Assembly: GCF_024138165.1 (NCBI RefSeq)
Contig: NZ_CP100000.1
Span: 2,790,001 to 2,854,000 of the forward strand
DNA length: 64,000 bases
Direction: 5' to 3'
From: Halorussus vallis
GTDB taxonomy: Archaea; Halobacteriota; Halobacteria; Halobacteriales; Haladaptataceae
Shown here: positions 16,518 through 25,902 of the stretch, piece after piece
Layout of the letters: each line of letters starts with the position of its first letter
How positions within the stretch are numbered: position 1 is the first letter of the stretch
Program-made: the position numbers and the translations under genes
The notes under the pieces: generated by a model
Told to the model about the DNA's origin: nothing
The model's database searches: none
The model's input: only the letters and a program-made list of their open reading frames with translations

Positions 16518-17115
16518 TGTCTTGGGTCGTCCTGTTTGCGAGACCGCTCGGTGTTTCCGCCGACTACGGTAGTACCGCGGCCTCGTCGGTACCGTAGACG
16601 CGACCGCTATTAAAACCCGACCGGCGGTCACGCTCGATTCGAAGTCCGCCGCCGTCGGTGACGGTATCGAGCGGGCATCGCTCGGCATGGGATAAACGCG
16701 AACTTCAAGTTTCCCTCCGAGAAACTATCCAATCGTAAGTTACTGACGATTACAAGTTTTTGTCCGTGAGTCACGCTAATATATATGGGTATTCTGGGAG
16801 GTACCGTAATCTATCTCGCCAAAAACCAGGAATAGAATCCGAAAATTAGATTTTAGAGTGTATCTCTTACCTACATATTATATAATATTTACATGAGAAC
16901 TGGATATGGGTGGCGACCGTTGGAAATTTCCTATGGCGCGATTGCTCACACTCATCCGCCGTCACAGGTACGCTTCGAAATCACCAAAATCCGGTCGTTC
17001 GGCGACGGTCACGGCCGCCTTCGGCTCACACCGTCTCGAGGAATCGCCGGCGTCCGAAGGTGGCCTACCCGAGTGAACGACGCGAACGCGAGCAGGCTGA
17101 AACCATCGTGGGCGT
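16518..17115. other. Gene-poor stretch with an AT-rich island
   Basis: From about 16735 to 16915 base composition drops sharply, with runs such as CTAATATATATGG and TATTATATAATATTTAC, unlike the rest of the window. A 16-codon frame starting at 16785 (MGILGGTVIYLAKNQE) follows a TATA-like string, but it is too short to call. I see no RNA gene or recognisable mobile-element gene. The island could be a transfer remnant or a promoter cluster. Confidence 0.45.
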
Positions 17116-17871
17116 CTATCGTCCGGCGAGGGTCGCGTTCACGACGACTCCCGCCATGAGCGCGACCGAGGCGATGTAGAGGCTGGTGAGGATGAGGATG
17201 ATTCCGCTGAGGGCGCCGTAGACCGCGTATCGACTGGCGTGGTCGGCGTAGAACTGGATGCCGGCGAGGAGCGCGGTCCACCCGAACGCGGCAATGAACG
17301 AACCGGGAACCGTCGCCGACACCGAGGTCACCGCCTCGGAGGGGACGTAGTACATCGGGACGAACGACAGCGAGAGCGAGACGAGGAGCACGACGAGGCC
17401 GCCGCCGACGACGTGCGTCCGGACCGGTAGCAGGCTGAAGAGGACGCTGGTGAGCACGACCGAGACGACGGCGAAACCGAGCGACACGAGGACGCTGGCG
17501 GCGCCGGGAACCTTCTCGACCAGCGACTGCTCGGGCGTCTCCTCGACCCGCTCGACGACCGTCAGGAACCCCTCGGCGACGTTCACCCCGCTCCAGGTGA
17601 GCACGGCGGCCGCGAACAGCGCCGCGCCGGTCCGCCCCGAGTTGTTCGTCATCGCCTCGTAGACGAGGCGCTGGGCCTCGGGCGTGAGAAAGCGGGGCGA
17701 GGCGGCCTCGATTTGCCCGGCGGCCGATTCGCCGACGACCGCCAGCATGAGCACCATCAGCGGGAGCAGAGAGACGAACCCGTAGTACGCGAGCGCGGCG
17801 GCGGGGTAGTGGATCTCGTGTTCGCCCGCCTCCCGGACGACGGTCAGCGCGGCGTCGAGTCTGTCGGCCAT
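17116..17871 (-). CDS. YihY/BrkB-family integral membrane protein
   Basis: The 251-residue protein has the family pattern of about six membrane segments: HYPAAALAYYGFVSLLPLMVLMLAV at the N-terminus, then VLTWSGVNVAEGFLTVVERVEETPEQ, and SLYIASVALMAGVVVNATL at the end. The short cytoplasmic N-terminus (residues 1-20) is typical. The function of this family is not settled; some members have been proposed as transporters. It is monocistronic. Confidence 0.88.
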   Translation of the reverse strand: MADRLDAALTVVREAGEHEIHYPAAALAYYGFVSLLPLMVLMLAVVGESAAGQIEAASPRFLTPEAQRLVYEAMTNNSGRTGAALFAAAVLTWSGVNVAEGFLTVVERVEETPEQSLVEKVPGAASVLVSLGFAVVSVVLTSVLFSLLPVRTHVVGGGLVVLLVSLSLSFVPMYYVPSEAVTSVSATVPGSFIAAFGWTALLAGIQFYADHASRYAVYGALSGIILILTSLYIASVALMAGVVVNATLAGR

Positions 17872-18138
17872 GCGAGGTGCACGAATCGTACGTGGACGAC
17901 TCCCGTATGCTTCACGCCCGAAACTCCCCGCGCCGATGCCGACGCCGACCGAACTCGACCGATAACCGCCCCGCCCGATCGCTCGACCTTGTCACTCGGT
18001 ATCGTGTCTCGAGAACTGATTTATGAGAGACGCGAGTTAGCAGAACGATAGCGACAGCGAACCGGCCGCGGCTAATTTCGAATTCGCACGGCCCGCAACA
18101 CACAACCTTCAAATCCACCCCTTTCGTTTCGAAACACA

Positions 18139-19659
18139 ATGTCCTCCGCACGCTCGACCGGCTCCATAACGGAGGGCGGACTCACCCGCCCGATGTTCAG
18201 GCTCGCCTGGCCCATCGTGGTCGTCGAGCTACTGCAGGTAATGTACAACATCGCCGACACGTTCTGGCTCGGGCGGCTCTCCTCGGACGCGGTCGGCGCG
18301 CTGAGCCTCGCGTTCCCGCTCATCTTTCTGCTCATCTCGGTCGCGGGCGGGTTCACCGCCGCCGGCTCCATCCTCGTCGCCCAGTACACCGGCGCCGACA
18401 GCGAGGGGTCGGCGGGCGCGGTCGCCGGCCAGGTGATGATGTTCGTCACCCTCATGTCGGTGGTCCTCGGCGTTCTGGGCTACTTCGCCACCGACCCGAT
18501 GCTCGCGCTCCTGCCCAGTAGAGGCGAGACGACCACCCAGTTGGTACCGCTGGCCTCCGACTACATGCGGGTGTTCTTCCTCGGCATGCCGTTCCTGTTC
18601 GGCTTCTTCACCTTCATGTCGCTGTTACGGGGGTACGGCAACACCCGGACGCCGATGCGCGTGATGGTGGTCAGCGTCGCGTTCAACGTCGTGCTCGACC
18701 CGCTGCTCATCTTCGGCTGGGGACCATTCCCGGCGATGGGCATCGAGGGCGCGGCCGTCGCCACGGTGACCGCCCGGGCTGTCGCGACGGTCATCGGGTT
18801 CTACGTGCTGTTCGGCACCGACGCCGGCCCGGACGTCGAGTTGACCCATCTCGTGCCCGACCTCGACATCATCGAGAAGGTCGTCCGCCTCGGCGTCCCC
18901 TCGTCGCTCGAACAGTCGATGAGCGCGCTGGCGATGATCACCCTGACCGCGATGGTCGTCCAGTTCGCGCCGCCGGTCGTCAGCGCGTACGGCCTCGGCA
19001 ACCGCCTCGCCTCGCTGGTGTTCCTGCCCGCGATGGGGCTGGGTCGGGCGACGAACACGATGGTCGGCCAGAACCTCGGGGCGGGCAAGTCCGACCGCGC
19101 CGAGCGCGCGGTGTGGCTCGCGACCAAGGTCGGCGCGAGCGTGATGCTCGCGGTCGCCGTCGTTGCCGCGCTGTTCGCCGAACCCATCGTTTCGGTGTTC
19201 ATGGCGACCGGGACCGACGCCGCCCGCAAGACGGTCGAGCACGGCGCGACCTACCTGCGCATCCGGTCGGTCGAGTTCGGCTTCATGGCCGTCCTGCAGG
19301 TGATGCTCGGCGCCTACCGCGGCGCGGGCAACACCCGGACCGCGCTGGGCTTCTCGATGGTCGCGCTCTGGCTCGGCCGGGTCCCGACGGTCTACTACCT
19401 GTCGTTCGTCGGGGGCATGGGCGCGACCGGTCTGTGGGTCGGCATGACGTTCGGCAACGTCCTCGGGGCGACCGCGGCCGCGCTGTGGTTCACCCGCGGG
19501 ACGTGGAAGAAAGCGGTCGTCGACGAAGGCAAAGCGGGCGTCGCGCCGGAAGCCGACGTCGACCACGACGCGGGAGCGTCGGCCGACGGTGACGCCGTGG
19601 CCCCTGCCGACGTCGCCGCGGAAACCGACGTCACCTCCGACGGCGGCCGCGACCGATAG
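18139..19659 (+). CDS. MATE-family multidrug/cation efflux transporter
   Basis: The 506-residue protein has twelve predicted membrane helices in two six-helix halves. The first half starts PMFRLAWPIVVVELLQVMYNIADTFWLGRL and the second starts VRLGVPSSLEQSMSALAMITLTAMV, as in NorM/DinF proteins. Members export organic cations or drugs in exchange for Na+ or H+. The C-terminal 40 residues are an acidic cytoplasmic tail. Its stop codon directly abuts that of the convergent gene at 19660. Confidence 0.93.
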   Translation: MSSARSTGSITEGGLTRPMFRLAWPIVVVELLQVMYNIADTFWLGRLSSDAVGALSLAFPLIFLLISVAGGFTAAGSILVAQYTGADSEGSAGAVAGQVMMFVTLMSVVLGVLGYFATDPMLALLPSRGETTTQLVPLASDYMRVFFLGMPFLFGFFTFMSLLRGYGNTRTPMRVMVVSVAFNVVLDPLLIFGWGPFPAMGIEGAAVATVTARAVATVIGFYVLFGTDAGPDVELTHLVPDLDIIEKVVRLGVPSSLEQSMSALAMITLTAMVVQFAPPVVSAYGLGNRLASLVFLPAMGLGRATNTMVGQNLGAGKSDRAERAVWLATKVGASVMLAVAVVAALFAEPIVSVFMATGTDAARKTVEHGATYLRIRSVEFGFMAVLQVMLGAYRGAGNTRTALGFSMVALWLGRVPTVYYLSFVGGMGATGLWVGMTFGNVLGATAAALWFTRGTWKKAVVDEGKAGVAPEADVDHDAGASADGDAVAPADVAAETDVTSDGGRDR

Positions 19660-20634
19660 CTACAACGCCACGTCCTCACCGATACCTCGTTTCTCCGCCT
19701 CCTCGAAGACGCGTTCGGCGGCCGCCGCGTCCAGCACCGCGGTGCCGACGCTCTCGACGACCAGGATCTCCTCGTCTCGCTCCCTGCCGACGTCGCCTTC
19801 GAGCGCCGACGAGAACGCGAGCAGTTCGTCGGCGCCGACGTCGGCCGACAGCACGTCGCCGACCTCCGCGACCTCCTCGGGCACGTCGGCGAACACCTTC
19901 GCGGCCCGGTCGAACGTCGCGGCGTCGAGTTCGCGCATCTCGGACGTGTACGCGCCGACCGCGACGACGAGTGCGCCGGGTTCGAGGTCGTTGCCCGAGA
20001 AGACCGGCTCCGCGCTGGTCGTCGCGGTCACCACCACGTTCGCGCCGGAGACGGCCTTTTTCGGCGAGGCGACGGCCTCCGCGGGTACGCCGAGTTCGGA
20101 TTCGAGGTCGGCGGCGCAGGCCTCCTTCGAGTCGCTCGGCGAGTACACCCGGATCGACTCCAGGTCGGTCGCCGCGGCGATGGCCCGGGCCTGCCAGCGC
20201 GCTTGGGTGCCCGCGCCGAGAATGCCGAGCGAGACGGGGCCGGTCGCCAGTTCCGCGGCCGCCAGCCCGCCGATACAGCCGGTTCTGGCGCTGGTGATGC
20301 GATTGCCGGAGAGGTAGGCCACAGGTCGGCCGGTGTCGGCTTCGGTCAGCGCGATCTGGGCGTTGACGGTCGGCAGACCGCGTTTGGCGTTGCCCTCGTG
20401 GACGCCCACCAGTTTCGTCGCGTAGTGGGCCGCGCCGTGGACGTAGGCGGGCATCACCAGGCCGGTCCCCTTTGGGTCCGGACCGTCGAGTCCCGCACCG
20501 ACGGGGAAGTGCGGTCTATCGGGACGCTCGACCGCACCCCGGCCCTGCGCGATGAACGCGTCTCGGACGACGCCGAGGAGGTCCGGAAGCGACAGACACG
20601 TCGCGACCGCCTCGTCGGAGAGGATGCGAACCAT
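19660..20634 (-). CDS. Ornithine cyclodeaminase/mu-crystallin family protein
   Basis: The 324-residue enzyme has the family order: an N-terminal substrate region (VMPAYVHGAAHYATKLVGVHEGN, with the substrate-contacting Lys), GNRITSARTGCIGGLAA, then the NAD-binding motif LGILGAGTQARWQARA and VVVTATTS. Members act as ornithine cyclodeaminase, L-alanine dehydrogenase or ketimine reductase; sequence alone does not decide which. It converges on the MATE gene with no bases between the stop codons. Confidence 0.88.
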   Translation of the reverse strand: MVRILSDEAVATCLSLPDLLGVVRDAFIAQGRGAVERPDRPHFPVGAGLDGPDPKGTGLVMPAYVHGAAHYATKLVGVHEGNAKRGLPTVNAQIALTEADTGRPVAYLSGNRITSARTGCIGGLAAAELATGPVSLGILGAGTQARWQARAIAAATDLESIRVYSPSDSKEACAADLESELGVPAEAVASPKKAVSGANVVVTATTSAEPVFSGNDLEPGALVVAVGAYTSEMRELDAATFDRAAKVFADVPEEVAEVGDVLSADVGADELLAFSSALEGDVGRERDEEILVVESVGTAVLDAAAAERVFEEAEKRGIGEDVAL

Positions 20635-20673
20635 ACCGCGGGTTCGTCGCCCGGCCCCTTCGTGTTTTGCCCC

Positions 20674-20988
20674 TCAGAACGACTCGTCGGTGTTCTCGCC
20701 CTCGTTTCCGGCCCCGCGGTCGGAGTAGCCCTCGCGGCCGACCGCCTCACCGCTGACCCGGTTGAGGATGGCCTGCTGGACCTCGTCGGCCGACTCGAAC
20801 GTCTCGTTGTCGCCGGTCGCCAGCGCCTCCCGGAGGGTTTCGGACCCGCCCTGGAGTTCGAGTTCCCGGTCGCCGAACTTCTCCATCAACTCGCCCGAGT
20901 CCATCGGGTAGTCGGCGTTTTCGAGGTCGTCTTCGAGGTCGCCGAGTTCGACGCCCAGCTCTCTGCTGTCGTCTCCGGATTCGCTCAT
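20674..20988 (-). CDS. DUF5789-family small haloarchaeal protein
   Basis: The 104-residue acidic protein has the DUF5789 pattern: ADYPMDSGELMEKFGDRELEL, then ETLREAL, then FESADEVQQAILNRV. Start and end regions are low-complexity and acidic. The function is unknown. The start at 20988 removes an unlikely upstream extension. The gene follows the cyclodeaminase-family gene divergent to it in promoter direction, with no clear operon link. Confidence 0.8.
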   Translation of the reverse strand: MSESGDDSRELGVELGDLEDDLENADYPMDSGELMEKFGDRELELQGGSETLREALATGDNETFESADEVQQAILNRVSGEAVGREGYSDRGAGNEGENTDESF

Positions 20989-21115
20989 GGGTTGAGCTAG
21001 TCCGCGTAACTGGATAAGCGGTGTGGCCCCTCTCACCGGTGCGTGGTATCTAGTCGACGGTGTGCCCGCGTTCGGGACCGCCAGTCGGTGATTTTGGACG
21101 GCGAGTGCTGCGACC

Positions 21116-21215
21116 GTGACTGCTTCGAAAGCCCCCGCCCGTTCGTACGCGATGCCTAATTCCCAACCGCAACAGCGACGTTCTCGAAAGTCCCACCCGC
21201 GGTGGTGGGTGTCAC
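21116..21215 (+). repeat. Dispersed element family A, partial copy
   Basis: Two GCTTCGAAAG-type units 59 bases apart (TCGAAAG at 21125 and 21184) are recognisable. The second runs directly into the family's 3' motif TCCCACCCGCGGTGG, so the central branched stem is missing. The copy lies between divergent genes. Confidence 0.6.
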
Positions 21216-21302
21216 CGGGCGCTCGCAGCAGTAGGTCGGCCGGGCGCTCCCGGTCGGTGGTGTCGCTGGTCGCATCCAGTAGACCGGTCGGCCGTCGCGT
21301 CC

Positions 21303-21337
21303 ACGCGGTCGCGTCTCGCCCCGAGACGCGACCGCGT
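21303..21337. repeat. Long palindrome between divergent genes
   Basis: A perfect 16-bp inverted repeat with a CCC loop lies about 40 bases before the creatininase-family start. Both flanking genes point away from it, so it is not their terminator. Confidence 0.7.
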
Positions 21338-21377
21338 TTCCGCCGGGTACAAGGCCACTGCCTGCGTGCGTCGGGAC

Positions 21378-22115
21378 ATGGACCTCTTCGACGCGACGTG
21401 GACGGACGCCGACGCGGCCGAGACGGACCTGGCGCTCCTCCCCGTCGGCAGCACCGAACAGCACGGCCCGCACGCGCCGCTCGGGACCGACGTGCTCACC
21501 GCCGAGGCGGTCGCGGAGGCCGGCGCGGCGGCCTACGACGGCGAGGTCGTGGTCGGGCCGGCGATTCCGGTCGGCGTCGCCGCCGAGCACCGCCAGTTCA
21601 CCGGGACGCTGTGGGTCAGCGAGGAGACCTTCCGGGACTACGTCCGCGAGACGGTCGCCAGCCTCGCGTCTCACGGCTGGGACCGCGTGGTGCTGGTCAA
21701 CGGCCACGGCGGCAACGTCGGCGCGCTCCGGGAGGTCGCGAGCACGATAACACGCGAGGACGACGCCTACGCGGTCCCGTTCACGTGGTTCGAGGCGGTC
21801 GGCGAGCACGCCGGCGACATGGGCCACGGCGGACCGCTCGAAACCGCGCTCCTCCGTCACGTCGCACCCGAGACGGTCCACGAGGACCGAATCGAGGACG
21901 CCCGCGCGGGCGCCAGCGACGGCTGGGGCGACTGGGTCAGTTACGCCAACTTGGCGGTCGATAGCGCGGAGTTCACCGAGAACGGCGTCGTCGGCGACCC
22001 CGCCGCGGGCGACGCGGCCCGCGGCGAGGAACTGCTCGACCTGGCGGGCGCCGCGCTGGCGAAACTCCTCGATGCGGTCGAAGCCCGGGACGTCTCCCGG
22101 CCGCCGCACAAGTGA
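21378..22115 (+). CDS. Creatininase-family amidohydrolase (possible ArfB-type deformylase)
   Basis: The 245-residue protein has the creatininase metal-site motifs: LPVGSTEQHGPHAPLGTD near residue 25, VLVNGHGGNVGAL in the middle and GDMGHGGPLETALL after it, supplying the Glu, Asp and His ligands. In archaea one family member (ArfB) hydrolyses a formamidopyrimidine in the riboflavin/F420 pathway, and others have unknown amide substrates. The ATG at 21378 is preferred to a GTG four codons upstream. No other flavin gene is adjacent, so the specific role is open. Confidence 0.85.
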   Translation: MDLFDATWTDADAAETDLALLPVGSTEQHGPHAPLGTDVLTAEAVAEAGAAAYDGEVVVGPAIPVGVAAEHRQFTGTLWVSEETFRDYVRETVASLASHGWDRVVLVNGHGGNVGALREVASTITREDDAYAVPFTWFEAVGEHAGDMGHGGPLETALLRHVAPETVHEDRIEDARAGASDGWGDWVSYANLAVDSAEFTENGVVGDPAAGDAARGEELLDLAGAALAKLLDAVEARDVSRPPHK

Positions 22116-22136
22116 CGCGAGGGCGTCCTACTCCCG

Positions 22137-22565
22137 GACTGCGCAGTTTTCGCTAACACCCCGGCGCGCGCTGGCGCGACTCCGCGGTCACGCGAGCGAA
22201 GCGAGGGTGACCTCGGAAGACGCGGTTTGTCTTTCGGCGGTTTTGGAGTCGCGCCGATGCGCGCGAGGTCTGCACGAGCGAAGCGAGTGCAGGCTCGGAG
22301 GACGCGGTTTGTCCTCCGGTGGACGACCGAGCGCCTGTAAGGCACGACGGAGTCGGTTGGGGAGGGCGTGGCTTGCATCTGCGCGAGCGAAGCGAGTGCA
22401 GGCTCGTCGGACCGAAGGTCCGACGGCGGTGGCGGTGCGGTACTCAGTTGCATCGTGCGAGCGGCGGTCTGCTGTGCTGTCATCTTCACGTCCTAGTTTA
22501 CGAGGGGTTCTCCGTCGGAGTCGTGCGAGTAGCAGTCTACGCTGCGGCCGCTGTCGCAGTAGCTG
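22137..22565 (+). repeat. Dispersed element family B, longest copy
   Basis: This gene-free stretch is built of short hairpins of the GAGCGAAGCGAG type (three occurrences), GG(A/T)(A/G)GACGCGGTTTGTC segments, a CGTCGGACC-GAA-GGTCCGACG hairpin and a 3' motif CTCAGTTGCATCGTGC. The same order recurs at about 27990-28235, and the 3' half recurs at 32815-32950. I see no protein-coding gene in it. Confidence 0.65.
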
Positions 22566-22677
22566 AGTGAACCAGTATTGGAAATCCGAAAATAGACCGA
22601 ATCTACACGCCGAGAGAGCGAACGCTATCGACTTCCGAGGGCTCCCTGTTCGAACCGCGACCGCGATTTCGACGCTG

Positions 22678-23151
22678 TCAGGCTTCCGCGGCGGCCTCTT
22701 CGGCTTCCTCTTCTTCGTCGTCTTCGTCGGCTTCCGCCTCTTCCTCCTCTTCTTCCGGTTCGGCGTCGAGTTCCTCCAGTGTGTTCTTCAGGCCGGGGAT
22801 GGTGCTCGCGAGGTCGCCGACCTGCTCTTTGGCGTCGCCGATGTCCTCGATGGCGTCCTCGATGCGCGCGATCTCGGCTTCGAGGTCGTCGGCGTCCTCG
22901 AAGGCGTCGGCCCGCACGCCCATGGTGTACCACTTCTTGGCGTCGCGCAGGTCGTCCTCGGCGTCGCCCGCGTCGAGCGCCGAGCGCAGGGCGTTGAGCG
23001 CCCCGAGGGCGTTGTCGGCCTCGACGTTCCAGATGTCGTCGGCGTCGGGGAGCGCCGCCGCGGCGTCGTCGAGACTCGATTCGACGTCCGTGCGGATCTC
23101 GTTGGCCGCCTCGCCGAACAGTTCGTCCTCGTCGAGTGTCGATTGACTCAT
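22678..23151 (-). CDS. DUF5790-family coiled-coil protein
   Basis: The 157-residue protein starts MSQSTLDEDELFGEAANEIRTDVE and has mostly helical content with heptad-like spacing. It contains IWNVEADNALGALNALRSAL and KKWYTMGVRADAF, then a tail of about 35 Glu/Asp/Ala residues. This matches the haloarchaeal DUF5790 family, whose function is unknown. It is a single-gene unit beside a family B repeat. Confidence 0.85.
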   Translation of the reverse strand: MSQSTLDEDELFGEAANEIRTDVESSLDDAAAALPDADDIWNVEADNALGALNALRSALDAGDAEDDLRDAKKWYTMGVRADAFEDADDLEAEIARIEDAIEDIGDAKEQVGDLASTIPGLKNTLEELDAEPEEEEEEAEADEDDEEEEAEEAAAEA

Positions 23152-23312
23152 ACGTTAGCGTTGGTCGCGGTTCCTTTTAAAGGCACGCCCGAAACCGAAA
23201 GTGAAACCGCCCTACGCACCCGGGTGGCCCGGGACGAAACCGAAAGCGTCCTCGTTCGCCCGAACTCTTCTCGGCCGCCGAACTGGTTCGACGGCGGGTC
23301 GAACCGGGTCGA

Positions 23313-23690
23313 CTACCGCCGGACCGACTCAACCCGCATCAGCGGGTAGCCGTCCTCCATCTCCATGCGCGTGACGACTTGACAGTCCTCGCGCTCGACG
23401 ACGATTTCGACCTCCATGAACCGACCTGTGAGTTCGGTGTACTCGTGTTCCATCTCCGCCGCCAGTTTCTCCTCCAGAATGTCGACGGTCACCGACTCGC
23501 AGAACGGCTGGTTCTCGATGGACTCCTCCATCGCGCGTTCGAGGCTGGCCGCGCTGTCGGGGCTGACCGGCGTGCCCGCGAACTGGTGGTAGAGCGCGCC
23601 GAACTTGATGCCCGCCTCGAAGCACGCCCGCTCGCCGTCGGTCGGTGTCGTCGCTTCCGCGTCGTCGCCTTCGTCGTCGCCAGTGCTCAT
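23313..23690 (-). CDS. mptD: Archaeal dihydroneopterin aldolase MptD
   Basis: The 125-residue protein matches the archaeal aldolase family (formerly DUF372): ERACFEAGIKFGALYHQFAGTPVS, then SLERAMEESIENQPFCESVTVDI and a terminal strand pair ending GYPLMRVESVRR. MptD cleaves 7,8-dihydroneopterin to 6-hydroxymethyl-dihydropterin on the archaeal pterin route. The first 20 residues are an acidic extension. Confidence 0.88.
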   Translation of the reverse strand: MSTGDDEGDDAEATTPTDGERACFEAGIKFGALYHQFAGTPVSPDSAASLERAMEESIENQPFCESVTVDILEEKLAAEMEHEYTELTGRFMEVEIVVEREDCQVVTRMEMEDGYPLMRVESVRR

Positions 23691-23852
23691 GGTCGGCTCG
23701 ATGTTCGCCCGGCGCTAAACTCCTTCGCGTGCGTACGACGTCCGCCGTGCTAAAGCGCGCCGGGCGTCGACCTTCGCCCCGAATACGTAGTCTACTCGTC
23801 ATGTGTCGGCGACTCACGGAACACCTATCCGTCTCAGACTCCTCGTGCGCGT

Positions 23853-24461
23853 ATGGACTACAGTTCGAGCCTCGACAGAGCCATGGACGCGGTACCCGAG
23901 TTCGAGGGTTCCGACGAGCGATTCAGCTACCCGGACGCCCAGACCCAGAAGGACGGCGCGTTCACCCGACTCACGAACCTCAGCGACATCGCCGACGCGC
24001 TAAGTCGGGACCCCGAGCACATCCACAGCGCGCTCCAGCGCGAACTCGGGACCAACGGGAAACTGGACGACGGCCGGGCCCGTTACAACGGCACCTTCTC
24101 CGGGTCGGACTTCGACACCGCCCTGGAGAGCTACGTCGAGGAGTTCGTCCTCTGCTCGGAGTGCGGCCTCCCCGACACCCGCCTCGTCCGCGAGAACCGC
24201 AACCTCATGCTCCGCTGTGACGCCTGCGGTGCGTTCCGCCCCGTCACCAAGCGCTCCTCGACGACCCAGACCCAGAACCGCGAGGCGGTCGAAGAGGGGA
24301 GCACCTACGAGGTCAAGATCACCGGCACCGGCCGCAAGGGCGACGGCGTGGCCGAGAAGGGCAAGTACACCATCTTCGTTCCCGGCGCCCAGGAGGGCGA
24401 CGTGGTGCAGATCTACATCAAGAACATCTCGGGCAACCTCGCGTTCGCCCGGTTGGCCTGA
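23853..24461 (+). CDS. Translation initiation factor aIF2 beta with C-terminal TRAM domain
   Basis: The 202-residue protein starts with the aIF2-beta core. An alpha/beta domain (FTRLTNLSDIADALSRDPEHI) is followed by a C4 zinc ribbon (CSECGLPDTRLVRENRNLMLRCDACG, cysteines near residues 105, 108, 123 and 126). A TRAM domain follows (EEGSTYEVKITGTGRKGDGVAEKGKYTIFVPG to the end), a fusion found in haloarchaea. The core helps deliver initiator tRNA to the ribosome; TRAM domains bind RNA. Confidence 0.95.
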   Translation: MDYSSSLDRAMDAVPEFEGSDERFSYPDAQTQKDGAFTRLTNLSDIADALSRDPEHIHSALQRELGTNGKLDDGRARYNGTFSGSDFDTALESYVEEFVLCSECGLPDTRLVRENRNLMLRCDACGAFRPVTKRSSTTQTQNREAVEEGSTYEVKITGTGRKGDGVAEKGKYTIFVPGAQEGDVVQIYIKNISGNLAFARLA

Positions 24462-24513
24462 ACTGGCCAGCGCGTCTCCGTCTTCTCTTTCGTTTTCGCA
24501 TTTCTTCCGCGTT

Positions 24514-24741
24514 TTACTCCGTCAGCGGCATGATTATCCCGAACACGAGCGGCGACAGCAGTGCGCCGAGCGTCCCGACGATTTCCATGTCGGTGAACAG
24601 TGCGTTCTCCCACGCCGGGAGTGTCACGTGCATCGCCGCCACGCCGAGTTCCGCGCCCGCGCCGACCGCGAACACCGCCAGGCTCAGTGCGAAGCCGAGT
24701 TTGGTCAGTCGACCGTAATCCAGGTTTCCGTATCGGCCCAT
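24514..24741 (-). CDS. Small two-span membrane protein
   Basis: The 75-residue protein starts MGRYGNLDYGRLTKLGFALSLAVFAVG and has two hydrophobic segments (about residues 14-35 and 52-72) joined by an acidic loop. Short haloarchaeal proteins with the same RYG-LDY-RLTKLGF start are common, and their function is unknown. It converges on the aIF2-beta gene. Confidence 0.7.
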   Translation of the reverse strand: MGRYGNLDYGRLTKLGFALSLAVFAVGAGAELGVAAMHVTLPAWENALFTDMEIVGTLGALLSPLVFGIIMPLTE

Positions 24742-24832
24742 GCCGACGAAGTCCGTCGCCGACCCCGAAAAACGTTCCTGAATCGTCGGTAACGCGAAAG
24801 CCCCTTATGAATGCGGTTCGTTTCCCGAGCTA

Positions 24833-25066
24833 ATGTACGAACTCCTACTCGAACTCGGCGGCGAGGCCTTCCTCGTCGTCGGCTACGCGGTCGGCACTCT
24901 CGCGCTGTCCGCGGTCGGCGCGTTCGCGGAGTACGAGGGCCTCCAGCAGTTCATGACCGGCGACCAGACGCTCGCGGCGTGGTACGCCTACGTCGGCCTC
25001 GTCGCGCTGGCGCTCGCGTTCCAACTCGGTCGCAAGCGACTCGCACCGCAGGTCGCGGGTCGGTGA
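24833..25066 (+). CDS. Small two-span membrane protein
   Basis: The 77-residue protein has two hydrophobic segments (FLVVGYAVGTLALSAVGAF and LAAWYAYVGLVALALAFQLG) and a short basic tail. I do not recognise a family. It starts 91 bases from the divergent small membrane gene and ends 80 bases before azf. Confidence 0.65.
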   Translation: MYELLLELGGEAFLVVGYAVGTLALSAVGAFAEYEGLQQFMTGDQTLAAWYAYVGLVALALAFQLGRKRLAPQVAGR

Positions 25067-25146
25067 GTTCGACGCGGAAACGGACCGGAACCGGTCCGGT
25101 CGCGAATCGCACGTTACTTATCGCCGGATTCCCTCCCTCCACCTGA

Positions 25147-25902
25147 ATGGACGACCCAGTCCTGCTTACGGGCGCGGGCGGGCGCGTCGGGCAGGCCATC
25201 CTCTCGGACCTCTCGGAGAAGTACGAGTGGCGACTGCTCGACCGGGACCCGCCCACCGAGGATACCGCCCACGAGTTCGTCGTCGCCGACATCACCGACG
25301 CCGAAGCGATTCGAGAGGCCGTGGAGGGCGTCGGCGCCGTCGTCCACCTCGCGGGCGACCCCCGTCCGGAAGCACCCTGGAACAGCGTGCTCCACAACAA
25401 CATCGACGGCACACAGAAGATACTGGAGGCCGCCTGCAACGCGGGCGTCGAGAAGTTCGTGTTCGCCTCCTCGAACCACGCCGTGGGCGCGTTCGAAACC
25501 GACGAGCGGAAACCCGACATCTACCGGCCCCACGACGAGTTCCGCCTCGAAGGGACCGAACTCCCGCGACCGAGCAACCTCTACGGCGTGAGCAAGGCGA
25601 CCGGCGAGATTCTGGGGCGGTACTACCACGACCACCGCGACATCAGCGTCGTCTGCGTCCGCATCGGCAATCTCACCAAGAACCACCCGCCGAAGGACTA
25701 CGAGCGCGGCCAGGCGATGTGGCTCTCCCACCGCGACTGCGCTCACCTGTTCGACCGGTGCATCCAGGCCGACTACGACTTCGAGATCGTCTACGGCATC
25801 TCGGACAACGACCGGAAGTACTACTCCATCGAGCGCGCCAAGCGGGTGCTGGGCTACGACCCACAGGACAACTCCGCGGAGTTCCCGAACGCGCGGCCGT
25901 AG
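25147..25902 (+). CDS. azf: NAD-dependent glucose-6-phosphate dehydrogenase Azf (extended SDR, uronate-dehydrogenase-like)
   Basis: The 251-residue extended short-chain dehydrogenase has the NAD motif TGAGGRVGQAI (residues 8-18), HLAGDPRPEAPWNSVLHNNIDGT, a catalytic YGVSK (Tyr-X3-Lys) and a C-terminal YGISDNDRKYYSIERAKRVLGYDPQDN. These stretches closely match my memory of the archaeal zwischenferment of Haloferax, which oxidises glucose 6-phosphate for the oxidative pentose phosphate pathway. The same fold includes bacterial uronate dehydrogenases, so oxidation of a uronate is a reasonable alternative given the sugar-acid genes 10 kb away. A TATA-like TTACTTATC lies about 30 bases before the ATG. 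Confidence 0.85.
   Translation: MDDPVLLTGAGGRVGQAILSDLSEKYEWRLLDRDPPTEDTAHEFVVADITDAEAIREAVEGVGAVVHLAGDPRPEAPWNSVLHNNIDGTQKILEAACNAGVEKFVFASSNHAVGAFETDERKPDIYRPHDEFRLEGTELPRPSNLYGVSKATGEILGRYYHDHRDISVVCVRIGNLTKNHPPKDYERGQAMWLSHRDCAHLFDRCIQADYDFEIVYGISDNDRKYYSIERAKRVLGYDPQDNSAEFPNARP

Noticed and set aside
16785-16835. 16-codon frame in the AT-rich island
   Set aside because: It is too short, and neither similarity nor codon statistics can be judged; kept only as a note.
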